Below, in pieces: positions 50,497-59,024 of a stretch of DNA of 64,000 bases; position 1 is the stretch's first letter; every line of letters starts with the position of its first letter. Below the pieces are notes generated by a model, which was not told where the DNA came from, did no database searches, and saw only the letters and a program-made list of their open reading frames with translations. Position numbers and translations under genes: made by a program. The DNA is taken from positions 248,001 through 312,000 of the forward strand of contig CAKQDX010000001.1 in the NCBI GenBank assembly GCA_934229725.1. The letters run 5' to 3'. Origin of the DNA: an uncultured Streptococcus sp. Lineage in GTDB: Bacteria; Bacillota; Bacilli; Lactobacillales; Streptococcaceae.

Positions 50497-50922
50497 TTAG
50501 CTTCCAATAGCAAAAGTCAAAGTCCCTGATGCAGCCAGTTTACCATCGACTTCAGCCTTAGCTTCGACAACAGCGATTGTTCCACGACGTTTAACAAACT
50601 TAGCTGTCATTACAAGTTGATCTCCAGGAACAACTTGTTTTTTAAATTTAACCTTATCCATACCTGCGTAAAAGACTAATTTCCCTTTATTCTCAGGTTT
50701 TGACAATTCAAGAACACCAGCAGTTTGCGCAAGTGCTTCCATGATGAGAACACCTGGCATAACTGGGTATTGAGGAAAATGTCCGTTGAAGAAAGGTTCA
50801 TTGATAGTTACATTTTTAATAGCTGTGATTTCATCTTCTGAAACTTCTAAAACACGGTCAACCAAGAGCATTGGATAACGGTGAGGTAAAGCTTCACGAA
50901 TTGCATTAATATCAATTGTCAT
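50497..50922 (-). CDS. fabZ: 3-hydroxyacyl-ACP dehydratase FabZ
   Basis: 141-residue hot-dog dehydratase with PHRYPMLLVDRV and the active-site NEPFFNGHFPQYPVMPGVLI helix (His and, further on, Glu). It dehydrates beta-hydroxyacyl-ACP; it does not isomerise, and FabM provides the unsaturated branch. It overlaps accB by four bases. Confidence 0.97.
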   Translation of the reverse strand: MTIDINAIREALPHRYPMLLVDRVLEVSEDEITAIKNVTINEPFFNGHFPQYPVMPGVLIMEALAQTAGVLELSKPENKGKLVFYAGMDKVKFKKQVVPGDQLVMTAKFVKRRGTIAVVEAKAEVDGKLAASGTLTFAIGS

Positions 50923-51410
50923 TTGATGCGTACCAATCCTTTTCCGTAGTCAACAACTTCTTCGTTTGTTACCAAGATTTCAGTGATAACACCATCTTTA
51001 GGTGCAGGCACTTCATTCATGACCTTCATTGCTTCAACGATAAGAAGGGTTTGACCTTTCTTAACAGTATCACCAACTGAAATAAAGGCTGGTTTTTCAG
51101 GAGATGGTGACAAGTAAGCCACTCCGACAAGGGGACTTTCAACCACTTCACCTTCTGCGGCTGGTGCTGCAACATCTTCTGCTGATGATGAAGCTGTTTC
51201 AACAGCTGGAGCAGGAGCCGCTGCTGGTGCCGCTGGAGCTTGAGGAGTAGGCGCAACCACTTCAACTGTAGGAGCTACAGGAGCTGCCGCCACTGAACTT
51301 GTTTGGTTCTTACTCAAGCTCAATTCTTCACCATTATTCTTGTATGAGAATTCACGCAAAGTTGAGGCATCAAATTGAGCCAACAAATCTTTAATTTCAG
51401 AAATATTCAT
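50919..51410 (-). CDS. accB: Biotin carboxyl carrier protein
   Basis: 163 residues: N-terminal helical segment, an Ala/Pro/Val-rich flexible linker (about 38-90) and the biotinyl domain ending VDYGKGLVRIK. The biotin attachment Lys129 lies in VEAMKVMNEV; the usual AMKM reads AMKV, which still fits biotinylation motifs. It carries the biotin that AccC loads and AccAD unload. Three bases after fabF. Confidence 0.95.
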   Translation of the reverse strand: MNISEIKDLLAQFDASTLREFSYKNNGEELSLSKNQTSSVAAAPVAPTVEVVAPTPQAPAAPAAAPAPAVETASSSAEDVAAPAAEGEVVESPLVGVAYLSPSPEKPAFISVGDTVKKGQTLLIVEAMKVMNEVPAPKDGVITEILVTNEEVVDYGKGLVRIK

Positions 51411-51413
51411 AGA

Positions 51414-52646
51414 TTAGTCCTCCCAACGTTTGAAGGCAAGAACCGCATTGTGTCCACCAAAACCAAAAGTATTTGAGATGGCATACTTGATATCAGCTTC
51501 TTGACCTTCACCGTAGACAACATTCGCTTCAATGTAATCAGACAATTCTTTGGTACCAGCAGTTTTTGGTACATAGCTGTGACGAATAGCTTCGATTGTT
51601 GCAATCGCCTCAACCGCACCAGCAGCACCAAGCAAGTGTCCTGTAAATGATTTAGTAGATGAAACTGGGACTTCTTTACCAAGTACAGAAACGATGGCAC
51701 CACTTTCACCTTTTTCATTGGCAGGTGTTGATGTCCCATGTGCATTGACATAATCAACATCTTCAGGCTTGATACCAGCTTCATTGATAGCCAATTTAAT
51801 GGCTTTAGCCGCACCTGAACCGTCTGGTGTTGGTGTTGTCATATGGTAAGCATCACAGTTTGATCCATAACCAACAATCTCAGCCAAGATATTAGCACCA
51901 CGTTTTTGAGCATGTTCCAAGCTTTCAATAACGAGAACCCCAGCACCTTCACCCATAACAAAGCCATTACGGTCTTTATCAAATGGAATTGAAGAACGTT
52001 CTGGATCTTCTGTTGTTGAAAGAGCTGTAAGAGCGTTAAAACCACCAATACCAATCTTAGTGATTGAAGCTTCAGCACCACCAGCCAAGACAACATCGTG
52101 CAAACCAAATTTAATTTCACGGAAGGCCTCACCAATAGCGTCATTGGCAGAAGCACAAGCAGTTGTTATTGATTTACATACCCCTTGTGCACCAATTTTA
52201 AGAGCAATGTTACCAGCACCCATGTTTGAAAGAGCTTTAGGAATAAACATTGGCTTGATGCGTTTCATACCACGTTCATGCATGCGGATAATTTGATCTT
52301 CAAGTTCTTGCAAACCACCGATACCAGATGACACAATAACACCAACACGGTCACGATTTTCCTCTTCCATGTTAAGTCCAGAGTTTTCTAGGGCATCCAT
52401 AGCAGCATAGATCGCATAAAGTGAGTAAGTATCCATACGATTAGTATCTTTTTTCACAAAATATTTATCGAATGGGAAATCTTGAATCTCACCAGCATTA
52501 AAAACTGGGATTTCAGAGGCATCAAACTTAGTAATTGGTTTGATACCGATTTTACCGTCATGAAGACTGTTCCAAAATTCTTCTGGTGTATTACCGATTG
52601 GTGAGGTTACACCGTAACCTGTAACAACAACACGATTTGTAGACAT
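51414..52646 (-). CDS. fabF: 3-oxoacyl-ACP synthase II FabF
   Basis: 410 residues from MSTNRVVVTGYGVTSPIG. Active-site Cys in TTACASANDAIG and the two histidines in NAHGTSTP and SFTGHLLGAAG-type segments. It condenses malonyl-ACP with acyl-ACP. The frame extends upstream to 52703, but ATG 52646 has AAAGGAGAATATAT. 61 bases after fabG. Confidence 0.97.
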   Translation of the reverse strand: MSTNRVVVTGYGVTSPIGNTPEEFWNSLHDGKIGIKPITKFDASEIPVFNAGEIQDFPFDKYFVKKDTNRMDTYSLYAIYAAMDALENSGLNMEEENRDRVGVIVSSGIGGLQELEDQIIRMHERGMKRIKPMFIPKALSNMGAGNIALKIGAQGVCKSITTACASANDAIGEAFREIKFGLHDVVLAGGAEASITKIGIGGFNALTALSTTEDPERSSIPFDKDRNGFVMGEGAGVLVIESLEHAQKRGANILAEIVGYGSNCDAYHMTTPTPDGSGAAKAIKLAINEAGIKPEDVDYVNAHGTSTPANEKGESGAIVSVLGKEVPVSSTKSFTGHLLGAAGAVEAIATIEAIRHSYVPKTAGTKELSDYIEANVVYGEGQEADIKYAISNTFGFGGHNAVLAFKRWED

Positions 52647-52707
52647 ATATATTCTCCTTTTGTCGGATGGATATTCAAATAAATAATTCTTGATAATTGA
52701 CAAGCAA

Positions 52708-53442
52708 TTATTGCATAGTCATACCACCATCAATAGCGATGGTTTGACCTGTGAGATACTCTTGGCTAGCCAAGAAAGCCGCGACTTCGGCAACTTCTTC
52801 TGCTTGACCAATACGTTTCATAGGTACCTGCGCAATCATAGCGTCTTTCATTTTTTCTGGAATCGCATCAGTCATATCTGACTCAATGAAACCAGGAGCA
52901 ATAGCATTAACACGAACGCCACGAGCCGCAACTTCACGAGCCACTGATTTTGTGAAACCAATCAAACCAGCTTTTGAAGCTGCGTAATTAGCTTGACCAA
53001 CATTTCCCATGAGACCTACAACAGATGACATATTGATAATAGCACCTTGACGGGCCTTAGACATTGGTTTCAAAACGGCTTGCGTCATATTGAAAGCACC
53101 AGTCAAGTTGATTTTCAAAACACGTTCAAAATCTTCTTCAGTCATCTTAAGCATAAGTTTATCATTGGTGATACCAGCGTTATTTACTAGAACATCAATA
53201 CTACCAAGCTTTTCAGTAGCCTCTGCAACCATACGTTTGGCATCATCGCCATTAGAGATATCACCTGAGATACCAATAACTGTTACACCATAGTCCACAA
53301 ATTGTGCCAGCAACTCGTCAGAAATTTCTGAACGTCCATTCAAGACAACGTTAGCACCTAGACTCGCAAATTTGTGCGCCACAGCTAATCCAATTCCACG
53401 TGTTGAACCTGTTACAAAAACATTTTTATTCTTAAGTTCCAT
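52708..53442 (-). CDS. fabG: 3-oxoacyl-ACP reductase FabG
   Basis: 244-residue short-chain dehydrogenase using NADPH. N-terminal TGSTRGIG cofactor loop, NNAGIT, the catalytic SSVVG ... YAASKAG (Ser-Tyr-Lys) and the end GQTIAIDGGMTM. 12 bases after fabD. Confidence 0.97.
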   Translation of the reverse strand: MELKNKNVFVTGSTRGIGLAVAHKFASLGANVVLNGRSEISDELLAQFVDYGVTVIGISGDISNGDDAKRMVAEATEKLGSIDVLVNNAGITNDKLMLKMTEEDFERVLKINLTGAFNMTQAVLKPMSKARQGAIINMSSVVGLMGNVGQANYAASKAGLIGFTKSVAREVAARGVRVNAIAPGFIESDMTDAIPEKMKDAMIAQVPMKRIGQAEEVAEVAAFLASQEYLTGQTIAIDGGMTMQ

Positions 53443-53454
53443 GTTTACCTCGTT

Positions 53455-54375
53455 TTAAGCATTAAGAAGGGCCTCAAGGCTCGCTTGATCTTCCACATTA
53501 TGAGTTGGTAGACTTTTGTCAATTTTTTTCAAGAAGCCTGACAAGACTTTCCCAGGACCAATCTCAATCACTTCATCAACCCCAAATTCTTGGATTGTCG
53601 CAATTGAATCGTAAAATCGTACAGGTTCCATGACCTGACGTGCCAAAAGCGCTTTGATTTCTTCTGACTTCATGATTTTAGCTTCAGTATTACCTACCAA
53701 AGGAAGTTTAAAGTCATTGAAGGACACTTTCTCAAGTTCTCCTGCTAGATTTTGGCTAGCTGACTTAAGTAGAGCTGTGTGGAATGGTCCTGAAACCTTA
53801 AGAGGAATCAGACGTTTAGCACCAGCTTCTTTAAGTAATTCCACAGCATAATCAACCGCCTCAACTTCACCACCAATAACAATTTGTGCTGGAGTATTAT
53901 AGTTAGCAGGAGTCACCACGCCCTTTTCAGAAGCTTTTTGACAAATCTCTTCAATCAAACTTGGGTCTGTATTCATAACAGCAACCATTTTTCCACTTCC
54001 AGCTGGAGCTGCAGTTTCCATGAATTCACCACGTTTAGCAACCAAGGCTACTGCATCTTCAAATGAAAGGGCACCAGCCGCTACTAGGGCAGAATATTCC
54101 CCAAGGGAAAGGCCGGCAACAATATCAGGAGTGATACCATTTTCTGCCAAGAGACGATAAATAGCTACTGACGTTGTCAAAATAGCTGGCTGTGTGTAAC
54201 GTGTTTGATTAAGCTTTTCTTCGTTAGAATCAATCAATTCACGCAAATCATAACCTAAAATACGACTAGCTGTCTCAAATGTTTCTTTGACAATTGGATA
54301 AGTCGCATACAAATCGCTTGCCATACCCAATTTCTGAGCTCCTTGACCAGCAAATAAGAACGCACGTTTTGTCAC
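53455..54375 (-). CDS. fabD: Malonyl-CoA:ACP transacylase FabD
   Basis: 306 residues. N-terminal FAGQGAQKLGMA, active-site GLSLGEYSALVAAG (Ser in GLSLG), the arginine-bearing later segments and the C-terminal catalytic VSGPFHTALL. It loads malonyl units on ACP. 22 bases after fabK. Confidence 0.97.
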   Translation of the reverse strand: MTKRAFLFAGQGAQKLGMASDLYATYPIVKETFETASRILGYDLRELIDSNEEKLNQTRYTQPAILTTSVAIYRLLAENGITPDIVAGLSLGEYSALVAAGALSFEDAVALVAKRGEFMETAAPAGSGKMVAVMNTDPSLIEEICQKASEKGVVTPANYNTPAQIVIGGEVEAVDYAVELLKEAGAKRLIPLKVSGPFHTALLKSASQNLAGELEKVSFNDFKLPLVGNTEAKIMKSEEIKALLARQVMEPVRFYDSIATIQEFGVDEVIEIGPGKVLSGFLKKIDKSLPTHNVEDQASLEALLNA

Positions 54376-54397
54376 TATCCTAATCCTTTCGACGTTT

Positions 54398-55363
54398 TTA
54401 GACGTTTACATCTGCCCAACGAGCAGCTTCTTCTTTAATTACCTTAGCAGCACCTGTGTACAAATCTTCCAAGATTTCTGCACAAGTTTCTTCTTTACGA
54501 ACAAGACCTGCAATTTGTCCAGCCATAACTGAACCATATTCCACATCTCCATCAACAACGGCATTACGAAGTGCACCTGCACCAAGCTCTTCAATTTCCT
54601 CTTGAGTTTTCTTACCAGCCAAGAAATCTTTTTCAGCCTGATTGTACTCTGTAGCCAATTTATTCTTAATCGCACGAACTGGGTGTCCCACAACAGAGGC
54701 AGAAATAACGGTATCAATGTCTTTAGCCTTCAAAATCTTATCTTTGAAGTTTTGGTGTGCATTAGATTCTTTAGCAACAACAAAACGTGTTCCAACTTGA
54801 ACAGCATCCGCACCCAACATAAGTACCGCTGCCATACCATGACCATCCGCAACACCACCAGCACCAATTACAGGAATAGAAACTGCGTCTGCAACCTGAC
54901 GAACCAAGGTCATAGTTGTTAATTTACCAATATGACCACCAGCTTCCATACCTTCTGCAACAACGGCATCAGCGCCTAGTTTTTCCATACGTTTAGCAAG
55001 TGCTACTGATGGAATAACTGGAATAACTGTGATACCCGCTTCATGGAGACGTTCCATATATTTACCTGGGTTTCCTGCACCAGTTGTAACAACTTTTACA
55101 CCCTCTTCAATAACAAGGTCAACGATGTCATCTGCAAATGGTGACAAGAGCATAATATTAACACCAAATGGTTTGTCAGTAATTGATTTTACTTTATCAA
55201 TATTAGCTTTTACCACTTCTTTAGGGGCATTACCACCACCAATAATTCCGAGTCCACCAGCATTTGAAACGGCTCCAGCCAAGTCACCATCAGCAACCCA
55301 GGCCATACCACCTTGGAAGATTGGATATTTAATTCCTAACAGTTCTGTAATACGAGATTTCAT
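54398..55363 (-). CDS. fabK: Enoyl-ACP reductase II FabK
   Basis: 321-residue FMN enzyme with a TIM-barrel, the streptococcal replacement for the triclosan-sensitive FabI. IFQGGMAWVADGDLAGAVSN starts the fold; GAGNPGKYMERL, VAEGMEAGGHIG (the flavin phosphate loop) and QVGTRFVVAKES are diagnostic. No FabI is encoded here. A FabT box and a hairpin precede the gene, so it has its own transcript start region. Confidence 0.96.
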   Translation of the reverse strand: MKSRITELLGIKYPIFQGGMAWVADGDLAGAVSNAGGLGIIGGGNAPKEVVKANIDKVKSITDKPFGVNIMLLSPFADDIVDLVIEEGVKVVTTGAGNPGKYMERLHEAGITVIPVIPSVALAKRMEKLGADAVVAEGMEAGGHIGKLTTMTLVRQVADAVSIPVIGAGGVADGHGMAAVLMLGADAVQVGTRFVVAKESNAHQNFKDKILKAKDIDTVISASVVGHPVRAIKNKLATEYNQAEKDFLAGKKTQEEIEELGAGALRNAVVDGDVEYGSVMAGQIAGLVRKEETCAEILEDLYTGAAKVIKEEAARWADVNV

Positions 55364-55398
55364 TTTTCACCTTTTTTCGATTTTCTAATCAAATAAAT

Positions 55399-55415
55399 AG
55401 TTTAATAATCAAAGT
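55399..55415. promoter_or_regulatory. FabT box upstream of fabK
   Basis: Minus-strand ACTTTGATTATTAAACT, matching ANTTTGATTATCAAATT with few changes. It lies between acpP and fabK. Confidence 0.75.
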
Positions 55416-55431
55416 AATTGTATAAACAAAG

Positions 55432-55458
55432 GAGAATATCCCTAATAAGAATATTCTC
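55432..55458 (-). terminator. Hairpin after acpP
   Basis: Minus-strand GAGAATAT, 11-base loop, ATATTCTC then CTTTGTTT. A moderate terminator that could yield high acpP transcript levels. Confidence 0.55.
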
Positions 55459-55468
55459 TATGCCCTGC

Positions 55469-55693
55469 TTATTTAGTTTTTTCTTCTACGTAAGCAACAA
55501 GGTCACCAACAGTGTTAAGACCTTCTTCAGTTTCGATTTGGATATCGAATTCGTCTTCGATTTCTGAGATAACTTGGAATACGTCAAGAGAGTCAGCATC
55601 AAGTTCGTCAAAAGTAGTTTCCAATTTTACTTCTTCTGCATCTTTCCCGAGTTCTTCAACGATGATTTCTTGTACTTTTTCAAATACTGCCAT
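55469..55693 (-). CDS. acpP: Acyl carrier protein
   Basis: 74 residues, strongly acidic. Phosphopantetheine Ser35 lies in LDADSLDVFQVI. It carries the growing acyl chain. 63 bases after the fabH stop; AAAGGAGAATGTAAA precedes the ATG. Confidence 0.97.
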   Translation of the reverse strand: MAVFEKVQEIIVEELGKDAEEVKLETTFDELDADSLDVFQVISEIEDEFDIQIETEEGLNTVGDLVAYVEEKTK

Positions 55694-55756
55694 TTTACAT
55701 TCTCCTTTAAGATAAATATATTTCTTATAATCTATGCTGGTGCATAATTTATATAA

Positions 55757-56719
55757 CTAGATTTTAACAATAAGACTGCCCCATGTCAAACCCCCACCAA
55801 AACCTGATAGTAGAATTGTTTGACCGCTGCCTAATTTAAGGGTCCCATTTGCTACGTTTTCAGAAAGCAAAATCGGGATACTTGCCGCACTGGTATTACC
55901 ATAAGACATCATATTTGCCAAGAATTTGTCACGACTAACATCAATTTTCTTAGCCATAATATCTAAAATACGAATATTGGCCTGATGAAGAAGGAAGTAA
56001 TCCGGTTCACCTTTTTCTTCAACCAATGTTTTGATGCTCTTTGAAACAGTCTTCACTGCAAAGTCAAAAATTGCTTTCCCATCCATTTTCATGTATGGGT
56101 TAGACTGTTCAGTTTGAGCAGAATAAGGTGAGATTACCGCCGAAGCTCCTGACTCCAGGCCGCCCTTGCTACCATCGGTATTTAGAGACTCCCCAAAGAA
56201 ATGCTCTTCATCAGATTCTTCTAGGAGGACACCTCCTGCGCCATCACCAAAGAGAACAGCTGTGGTACGATCAGACCAATCCAAAGTTTTGGAAAGAACC
56301 TCTGCTCCAATAACGATACCCTTTTTGTAAACACCCGAACGAATCAATTTTTCAGCAGTTGCCAAAGCAAAGACAAAACCACTACAAGCTGCAGTAATAT
56401 CAAAGGCAAAAGCATTGACCGCTCCGATTATTCCTTGAACACGCGCTGCCACCGATGGCATCGAACTATCTGGTGAAATCGTTGCAACTAAAACAAAGTC
56501 CAAATCTTCAGGAGATACTCCTGACTTTTCTAATAGCTGTTGAGCAACATGGGTAGCCAAATCACTCGTATTCTCAGTCAATGAGATGCGACGTTCTTGG
56601 ATACCTGTGCGTGTGCGAATCCACTCATCACTGGTATCCATGATTTTTGATAGGTCATCATTGGTCACGACCTGAGCAGGTGCATAATGGGCAACCTGAC
56701 TGATTTTTGCAAATGCCAT
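55757..56719 (-). CDS. fabH: 3-oxoacyl-ACP synthase III FabH
   Basis: 320 residues of the initiating condensing enzyme. The active Cys is in ITAACSGFVFALA (about residue 112) with the catalytic HQANIRI (His) and GNTSAASIPI (Asn). ATG overlaps the fabT stop by one base (TAATG), so fabT and fabH are coupled. Confidence 0.97.
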   Translation of the reverse strand: MAFAKISQVAHYAPAQVVTNDDLSKIMDTSDEWIRTRTGIQERRISLTENTSDLATHVAQQLLEKSGVSPEDLDFVLVATISPDSSMPSVAARVQGIIGAVNAFAFDITAACSGFVFALATAEKLIRSGVYKKGIVIGAEVLSKTLDWSDRTTAVLFGDGAGGVLLEESDEEHFFGESLNTDGSKGGLESGASAVISPYSAQTEQSNPYMKMDGKAIFDFAVKTVSKSIKTLVEEKGEPDYFLLHQANIRILDIMAKKIDVSRDKFLANMMSYGNTSAASIPILLSENVANGTLKLGSGQTILLSGFGGGLTWGSLIVKI

Positions 56720-57153
56720 TATTTCAACTCCTCAAGAAAGGCGTGAAGATTTTCCAATCCCTTGCTCATAACCTTCAATTCCTCGTCATTAAAGCCATCT
56801 GTAATCTTCATCACCATTGACTTATGGAAACGACGATGAAGACGGTATACTAGACGACCCTTTTTAGAAAGTGACAAATGAACCACACGTCGGTCAACGG
56901 ATGAACGCGTACGGATAATATACCCTTTCTTTTCAAGTTTATTGAGAGAAGTTGTCACAGTACCTAGAGTTAGCATAAGTTCTTTAGCCACGGCACTAGG
57001 TGTTGTATCTGGATGTGTACCGATCACATCAATGGTATGCATTTCTTTGAGGGAAACGTCATTAAATTTTGAATTTTTCAAACTTGCTTCTTCAATAATA
57101 ACCACGTTATTAAAAATATCAACAAGATAGCCATCAATTTTATCGTAATTCAC
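56719..57153 (-). CDS. fabT: FabT, MarR-family repressor of fatty-acid synthesis
   Basis: 144-residue winged helix protein (recognition helix region LGTVTTSLNKLEKKGYI; wing RSSVDRRVVHLSLS). FabT binds acyl-ACP as corepressor and represses most of the fab cluster. Palindrome TTTGACTTTCAAA in its own promoter is consistent with autoregulation. ATG after AAAGGAGTCTGGTGTG. Confidence 0.95.
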   Translation of the reverse strand: MNYDKIDGYLVDIFNNVVIIEEASLKNSKFNDVSLKEMHTIDVIGTHPDTTPSAVAKELMLTLGTVTTSLNKLEKKGYIIRTRSSVDRRVVHLSLSKKGRLVYRLHRRFHKSMVMKITDGFNDEELKVMSKGLENLHAFLEELK

Positions 57154-57175
57154 ACCAGACTCCTTTCAATAAACT

Positions 57176-57188
57176 TTGACTTTCAAAT
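57176..57188. promoter_or_regulatory. FabT-like site in the fabT promoter
   Basis: TTTGACTTTCAAA: inverted TTTGA/TCAAA with the same spacing as the canonical FabT box, overlapping the -10 end. The middle three bases differ. Confidence 0.6.
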
Positions 57189-57216
57189 TATATCAGACTC
57201 AAACTAATTTAGCAAG
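57188..57216 (-). promoter_or_regulatory. fabT promoter
   Basis: Minus-strand TTGCTA (57211-57216), 17-base spacer, TGATATAAT (hexamer 57188-57193). Confidence 0.8.
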
Positions 57217-57256
57217 TCGAATTAGAAAACCTTAGTTTTAATTTCAGAAAATGAGT

Positions 57257-58048
57257 TTATTTCCCTTGAAACTTCGGACGACGACGTTCACTATAAGCAC
57301 GAACACCTTCCTTGAAATCTTCTGTAAATGCAAGTGATTTCTGCAAATCAAGCTCTAACTTGGCATAATTTTCCCAACCTGCAAATTCAGATTCCCAAAC
57401 CATTTCTTTAATTGCCTTAAATGAGTTTACTGAAGAACGGTTTAATTTCTTAATTAATTGGCTGACAGTTTTTTCAAGTTTTTCTGATTCAACAACTTTA
57501 TAAGCAATTCCCCAATCCAAGGCTTTGTCAGCAGACACAGGTTCTCCAGTCATCGTAATTTGGGTAGCACGATTAATACCAATTGAACGTGTCAAAAGGT
57601 AAAGTCCACCAGCATCAGGGGCCAAACCAACACCCACAAAAGCTTGAATAAATTTAGCTTTCTCAGACGCAATGGTGAAGTCTGCTGCAACCGCTAAGTT
57701 AGCTGCGGCACCAGCACAAGGACCATCTACAACCATGATAACAGGTTTAGGCAATTTTTTAAGAGCAAAAGAAATTTCATTTACCTGCTCAGCAATACGA
57801 ACCAAAGATTGGACATCATCTACGGCAACCGCTTTTTGCATTTGATCAAGATCACCACCAACAGAAAAGACCTTTCCGTTAGCCTTAATAACCAAGAATT
57901 TCACTGAGGCATCCTGACCAGCTTCCTTAATGGCAGCCATAATTTCATCACAAACAGGGATATTAAACCCATTTTGAACTTCTGGGCGATTGAGCGTCAA
58001 AGTTGCCACTCCCTCTTCGACACTATAAAGAATTGTTTCGTAAGCCAT
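57257..58048 (-). CDS. fabM: FabM trans-2,cis-3-decenoyl-ACP isomerase (enoyl-CoA hydratase family)
   Basis: 263 residues of the crotonase family from MAYETILYSVEEGVATLTLN. The oxyanion loops VVDGPCAGAAANLAVAADF and APDAGGLYLLTRSIG are clear. FabM isomerises the C10 intermediate and starts unsaturated fatty acids in streptococci. GGAGG fits the ATG at 58048; the ATG at 58057 is too close to it. The gene is separated from fabT by its own stop and the fabT promoter. A FabT box lies at 58135-58149. Confidence 0.93.
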   Translation of the reverse strand: MAYETILYSVEEGVATLTLNRPEVQNGFNIPVCDEIMAAIKEAGQDASVKFLVIKANGKVFSVGGDLDQMQKAVAVDDVQSLVRIAEQVNEISFALKKLPKPVIMVVDGPCAGAAANLAVAADFTIASEKAKFIQAFVGVGLAPDAGGLYLLTRSIGINRATQITMTGEPVSADKALDWGIAYKVVESEKLEKTVSQLIKKLNRSSVNSFKAIKEMVWESEFAGWENYAKLELDLQKSLAFTEDFKEGVRAYSERRRPKFQGK

Positions 58049-58134
58049 TTTTAGCATTCCTCCGATAACTAGTTCCTATATGAAAACCGCATGTTATTTG
58101 ACTTTTTTGTCATATTTTATTTGATGAATAGATA

Positions 58135-58149
58135 ATTTGATAATCAAAT
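58135..58149. promoter_or_regulatory. FabT box upstream of fabM
   Basis: ATTTGATAATCAAAT: a perfect palindrome matching the FabT consensus; it lies downstream of the fabM -10 as a roadblock. Confidence 0.85.
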
Positions 58150-58167
58150 CATTCACCATTATTTTCT

Positions 58168-58195
58168 AGTATACCATAGTCAACATAAAGGTCAA
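58168..58195 (-). promoter_or_regulatory. fabM promoter
   Basis: Minus-strand TTGACC (58190-58195), 16-base spacer, TGGTATACT (hexamer 58168-58173). Confidence 0.75.
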
Positions 58196-58224
58196 CATAA
58201 ACTTAAGCTTTTTAGGTGAATATA

Positions 58225-58254
58225 CAAAAACACCGAGCATTAAAAACTCGGTGT
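58225..58254 (-). terminator. Terminator of the HAD phosphatase gene
   Basis: Minus-strand ACACCGAG, 9-base loop, CTCGGTGT and T run. Confidence 0.9.
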
Positions 58255-58258
58255 CTCT

Positions 58259-58897
58259 TTACTTCAATAAGTCTAAAACATCTTTAAGACTGTCTAACAA
58301 GCCATTTGCAGCCTCTTGATTCATGCCAAAACGATTATCTTTAATCGCCCAAACTTCAACACCTGCAGCCACTCCAGCGGCAATTCCCTTTTCACTATCC
58401 TCGATAATAAGAGCTTTATTAGCTTCCACTCCTAATTGCTTCAATGCGGTTAAATAAATCTCCGGATTGGGTTTACTTTCCTTGAATTCTTCTCCCGAGA
58501 GCACCACATCAAAGAAACCTTGCAAATGGTTTTCCTCCAAAGCTCTTAGGATATCTGCTTTCACCGAGCTAGAGGCCAAACCGATTTTTAACCCTCGAGA
58601 CTTGACTTCATTCAAAACCTTTAAAACATCAGGAAAAATCAATTTTTTATAAGGTAGGGGATGATTTTTCTTATATGCGTTGTACTCTTCCTGTAGAGTT
58701 GCGACATCCCATTTATCATAATCATCTCTTAAAATATTTTCCCAAACCTGTTTGGTGTTACCTCCTATAAAGAAAGATGGAGGTAAATGGTCTATAGATA
58801 TTCCCTTTTGGTTTAAAAAGCTAGCTCGTCGATCATAATAATACTTTTCCGTGTCAAAAAGGACACCATCCATATCAAAAATAATTGCCTCAACCAC
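58259..58897 (-). CDS. HAD family hydrolase, beta-phosphoglucomutase-like
   Basis: 212 residues. HAD motif I is FDMDGVLFDTE with Asp8 and Asp10, motif II ASSS (about 108-111), motif III K in ESKPNPEIY, motif IV IIEDSEKGIAAG. The cap domain (about 15-85) is of the alpha-helical C1 type, as in phosphoglucomutases and small phosphatases. The substrate cannot be fixed from sequence. Monocistronic. Confidence 0.88.
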   Translation of the reverse strand: MVEAIIFDMDGVLFDTEKYYYDRRASFLNQKGISIDHLPPSFFIGGNTKQVWENILRDDYDKWDVATLQEEYNAYKKNHPLPYKKLIFPDVLKVLNEVKSRGLKIGLASSSVKADILRALEENHLQGFFDVVLSGEEFKESKPNPEIYLTALKQLGVEANKALIIEDSEKGIAAGVAAGVEVWAIKDNRFGMNQEAANGLLDSLKDVLDLLK

Positions 58898-58964
58898 TGG
58901 AGTTTCTCCTTTTTTATTTTATTGTACCATAATCAAAGTAAATCGTACCGGCTTTAAAAACAAT

Positions 58965-58993
58965 GTGACAAATTGTCAGAATTTTGCTATAAT
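58965..58993 (+). promoter_or_regulatory. Aspartate kinase promoter
   Basis: GTGACA (58965-58970), 17-base spacer, TGCTATAAT (hexamer 58988-58993). Confidence 0.7.
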
Positions 58994-59024
58994 TGCAGAG
59001 TAATTTAAATTTTTTGGAGAACAT

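Noticed and set aside
52647..52703. Longer N-terminus for FabF
   Set aside because: Family start and AAAGGAG fit ATG 52646.
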